Source: Oscillospiraceae bacterium
GTDB taxonomy: Bacteria; Bacillota; Clostridia; Oscillospirales; Ruminococcaceae
Length of the DNA stretch: 6,808 nucleotides
NCBI GenBank assembly: GCA_003512525.1
Contig: DOQG01000005.1
Span: 10,942 to 17,749 of the forward strand
Reading direction: 5' to 3'
The translations under genes were made by a program, and so were the position numbers. The notes under the pieces are model-generated. The model saw nothing but the letters and a program-made list of their open reading frames with translations, searched no databases and was not told the DNA's origin. Of this stretch, positions 6,456 through 6,808 are shown one piece after another; the first letter of the stretch is position 1, and every line of letters starts with the position of its first letter.

Positions 6456-6484
6456 ATTTTAAACCAAACCGCCCGAAAAATCAA
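6456..6484 (-). promoter_or_regulatory. Promoter of ackA
   Basis: On the minus strand TTGATT (6479-6484), a 17-bp spacer and TAAAAT (6456-6461). The predicted start near 6449 gives a leader of about 46 nt. Together with the terminator after ackA it supports a single-gene transcript. Confidence 0.75.
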
Positions 6485-6546
6485 GTGCTTTGACGAAAAA
6501 TACGACAGCTTGCCGATATTTTTACACCATGAGGAGAAAACAAGGA

Positions 6547-6598
6547 AGCCGCCCCGTTTAAAAGGCGGTTGATTTTTAACTCAATCTTGGGAGCGGCT
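6547..6598. other. GC-rich inverted repeat with two mutually exclusive foldings
   Basis: As one long hairpin, AGCCGC-CCC (6547-6555) pairs with GGG-A-GCGGCT (6589-6598) with A6592 bulged, enclosing a small TTGA/TCAA helix (6569-6572 with 6581-6584). Alternatively the same 5' arm (6547-6553) pairs with GGCGGTT (6564-6570) to give a terminator-like hairpin followed by GATTTTTA. It lies between the divergent ackA and plus-strand promoters, and I see no convincing promoter that would transcribe it. It could be an end of an IS200/IS605-like element, an attenuator or a dispersed hairpin repeat; none is proven. Confidence 0.5.
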
Positions 6599-6608
6599 GT
6601 TTATGAAG

Positions 6609-6637
6609 TTGCATTTCCCCCGATAATATGCTAAAAT
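6609..6637 (+). promoter_or_regulatory. Plus-strand promoter at the right edge
   Basis: TTGCAT (6609-6614), a 17-bp spacer and TAAAAT (6632-6637), with TGC directly before the -10 box, an extended -10. Transcription should start near 6644, exactly at the first hairpin of the structured leader, and run toward the gene whose ribosome binding site ends the window. It is divergent from ackA. Confidence 0.75.
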
Positions 6638-6642
6638 ATTCA

Positions 6643-6699
6643 CAAGGGAAACCTTGGACGTCAGGCGACCGGGTGCCCCGGTTCTCTGTTCCGCCTTTT
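6643..6699 (+). ncRNA. Structured leader RNA or small RNA of unknown class
   Basis: Starting at the predicted transcription start, CAAGG-GAAA-CCTTG (6643-6656) forms a 5-bp hairpin with a GNRA tetraloop. A second, two-tier hairpin follows: AGGCG (6663-6667) with CGCCT (6692-6696), enclosing ACCGGG-TGC-CCCGGT (6668-6682) and leaving a 9-nt unpaired 3' bulge (6683-6691). TTTT at 6696-6699 makes it terminator-like. The arrangement promoter, compact fold, possible terminator, ribosome binding site fits an attenuated leader or a short separate RNA. I do not recognise it as T-box, TPP, cobalamin, SAM, glycine, lysine or c-di-GMP riboswitch, tmRNA, SRP RNA or RNase P RNA. Confidence 0.4.
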
Positions 6700-6777
6700 A
6701 ACAACATAATGTATGCTACACTTTTTTTGACGGCGGATTTAAATGTCGAAACTATAAAAAAGCAGCTCTATCTCCCG

Positions 6778-6805
6778 AAGTGCGAAAGCGCTTTGAAAGG
6801 AGGTG
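6778..6805 (+). promoter_or_regulatory. GNRA hairpin and very strong ribosome binding site of a gene beyond the window
   Basis: AAAGGAGGTG (6796-6805) is nearly a full complement to the 16S rRNA 3' end, so a plus-strand gene should start within a few bases after 6808. Three bases before it, AAGTGC-GAAA-GCGCTT (6778-6793) forms a 6-bp stem (one G-U pair) capped by a GAAA tetraloop, which could keep the site exposed or bind a partner. The product of the downstream gene cannot be seen. Confidence 0.7.
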
Positions 6806-6808
6806 AAG

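Noticed and set aside
6643..6808. Retron, group II intron 5' end, T-box or known metabolite riboswitch
   Set aside because: No T-box AGGGTGGNACCGCG motif, no flanking a1/a2 repeats typical of retron RNA, and GTGCG at 6780-6784 is part of a small GNRA hairpin without the following conserved intron domain I bases; no familiar riboswitch core was seen.

Overview
The window looks like chromosomal DNA of a Gram-positive gut anaerobe of class Clostridia, probably Ruminococcus-like (Oscillospiraceae). This is inferred from strong AGGAG-type ribosome binding sites, TTGACA/TATAAT promoters with 17-bp spacers, the gene families present and frequent ATA codons. No marker gene fixes the taxon. Every protein gene is on the minus strand. 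Only the right edge (about 6609-6808) carries plus-strand signals, ending in a very strong ribosome binding site for a gene that starts outside the window.

Layout, left to right: two GC-rich palindromic repeat units (3-46); a TfoX N-terminal-domain gene (59-553) broken by a 172-bp element with inverted ends (359-530); an NhaC-family antiporter (557-2197), which lies just upstream of the broken gene in transcription and ends three bases before its original start; a terminator (2341-2372); a GNAT acetyltransferase (2404-2988) with its own near-consensus promoter; a second GNAT acetyltransferase (3147-3596) behind a DUF4143-type AAA ATPase (3621-4949), the two forming a likely operon; a five-fold 33-bp periodic repeat in the ATPase leader (4965-5112); a strong terminator (5134-5166); acetate kinase ackA (5192-6403) with its own promoter; and a 400-bp intergenic region with two structured segments, a plus-strand promoter and the edge ribosome binding site.

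The best discovery is at 357-553. Removing the inverted-repeat element together with one copy of a 2-bp AT duplication joins an ATG that has a perfectly placed ribosome binding site to the rest of the TfoX-like frame. The result is an uninterrupted 106-residue protein starting MATSQEYIEFVCEQL. The 86-residue open frame downstream is therefore the remnant of a gene split by a small non-autonomous mobile element, not an intact gene.

Functionally, ackA belongs to energy metabolism (acetyl phosphate to acetate and ATP) and the antiporter to ion or organic-acid exchange. The acetyltransferases and the DUF4143 ATPase are accessory genes with unknown substrates. Nothing in the window shows a recognised defence or CRISPR system.
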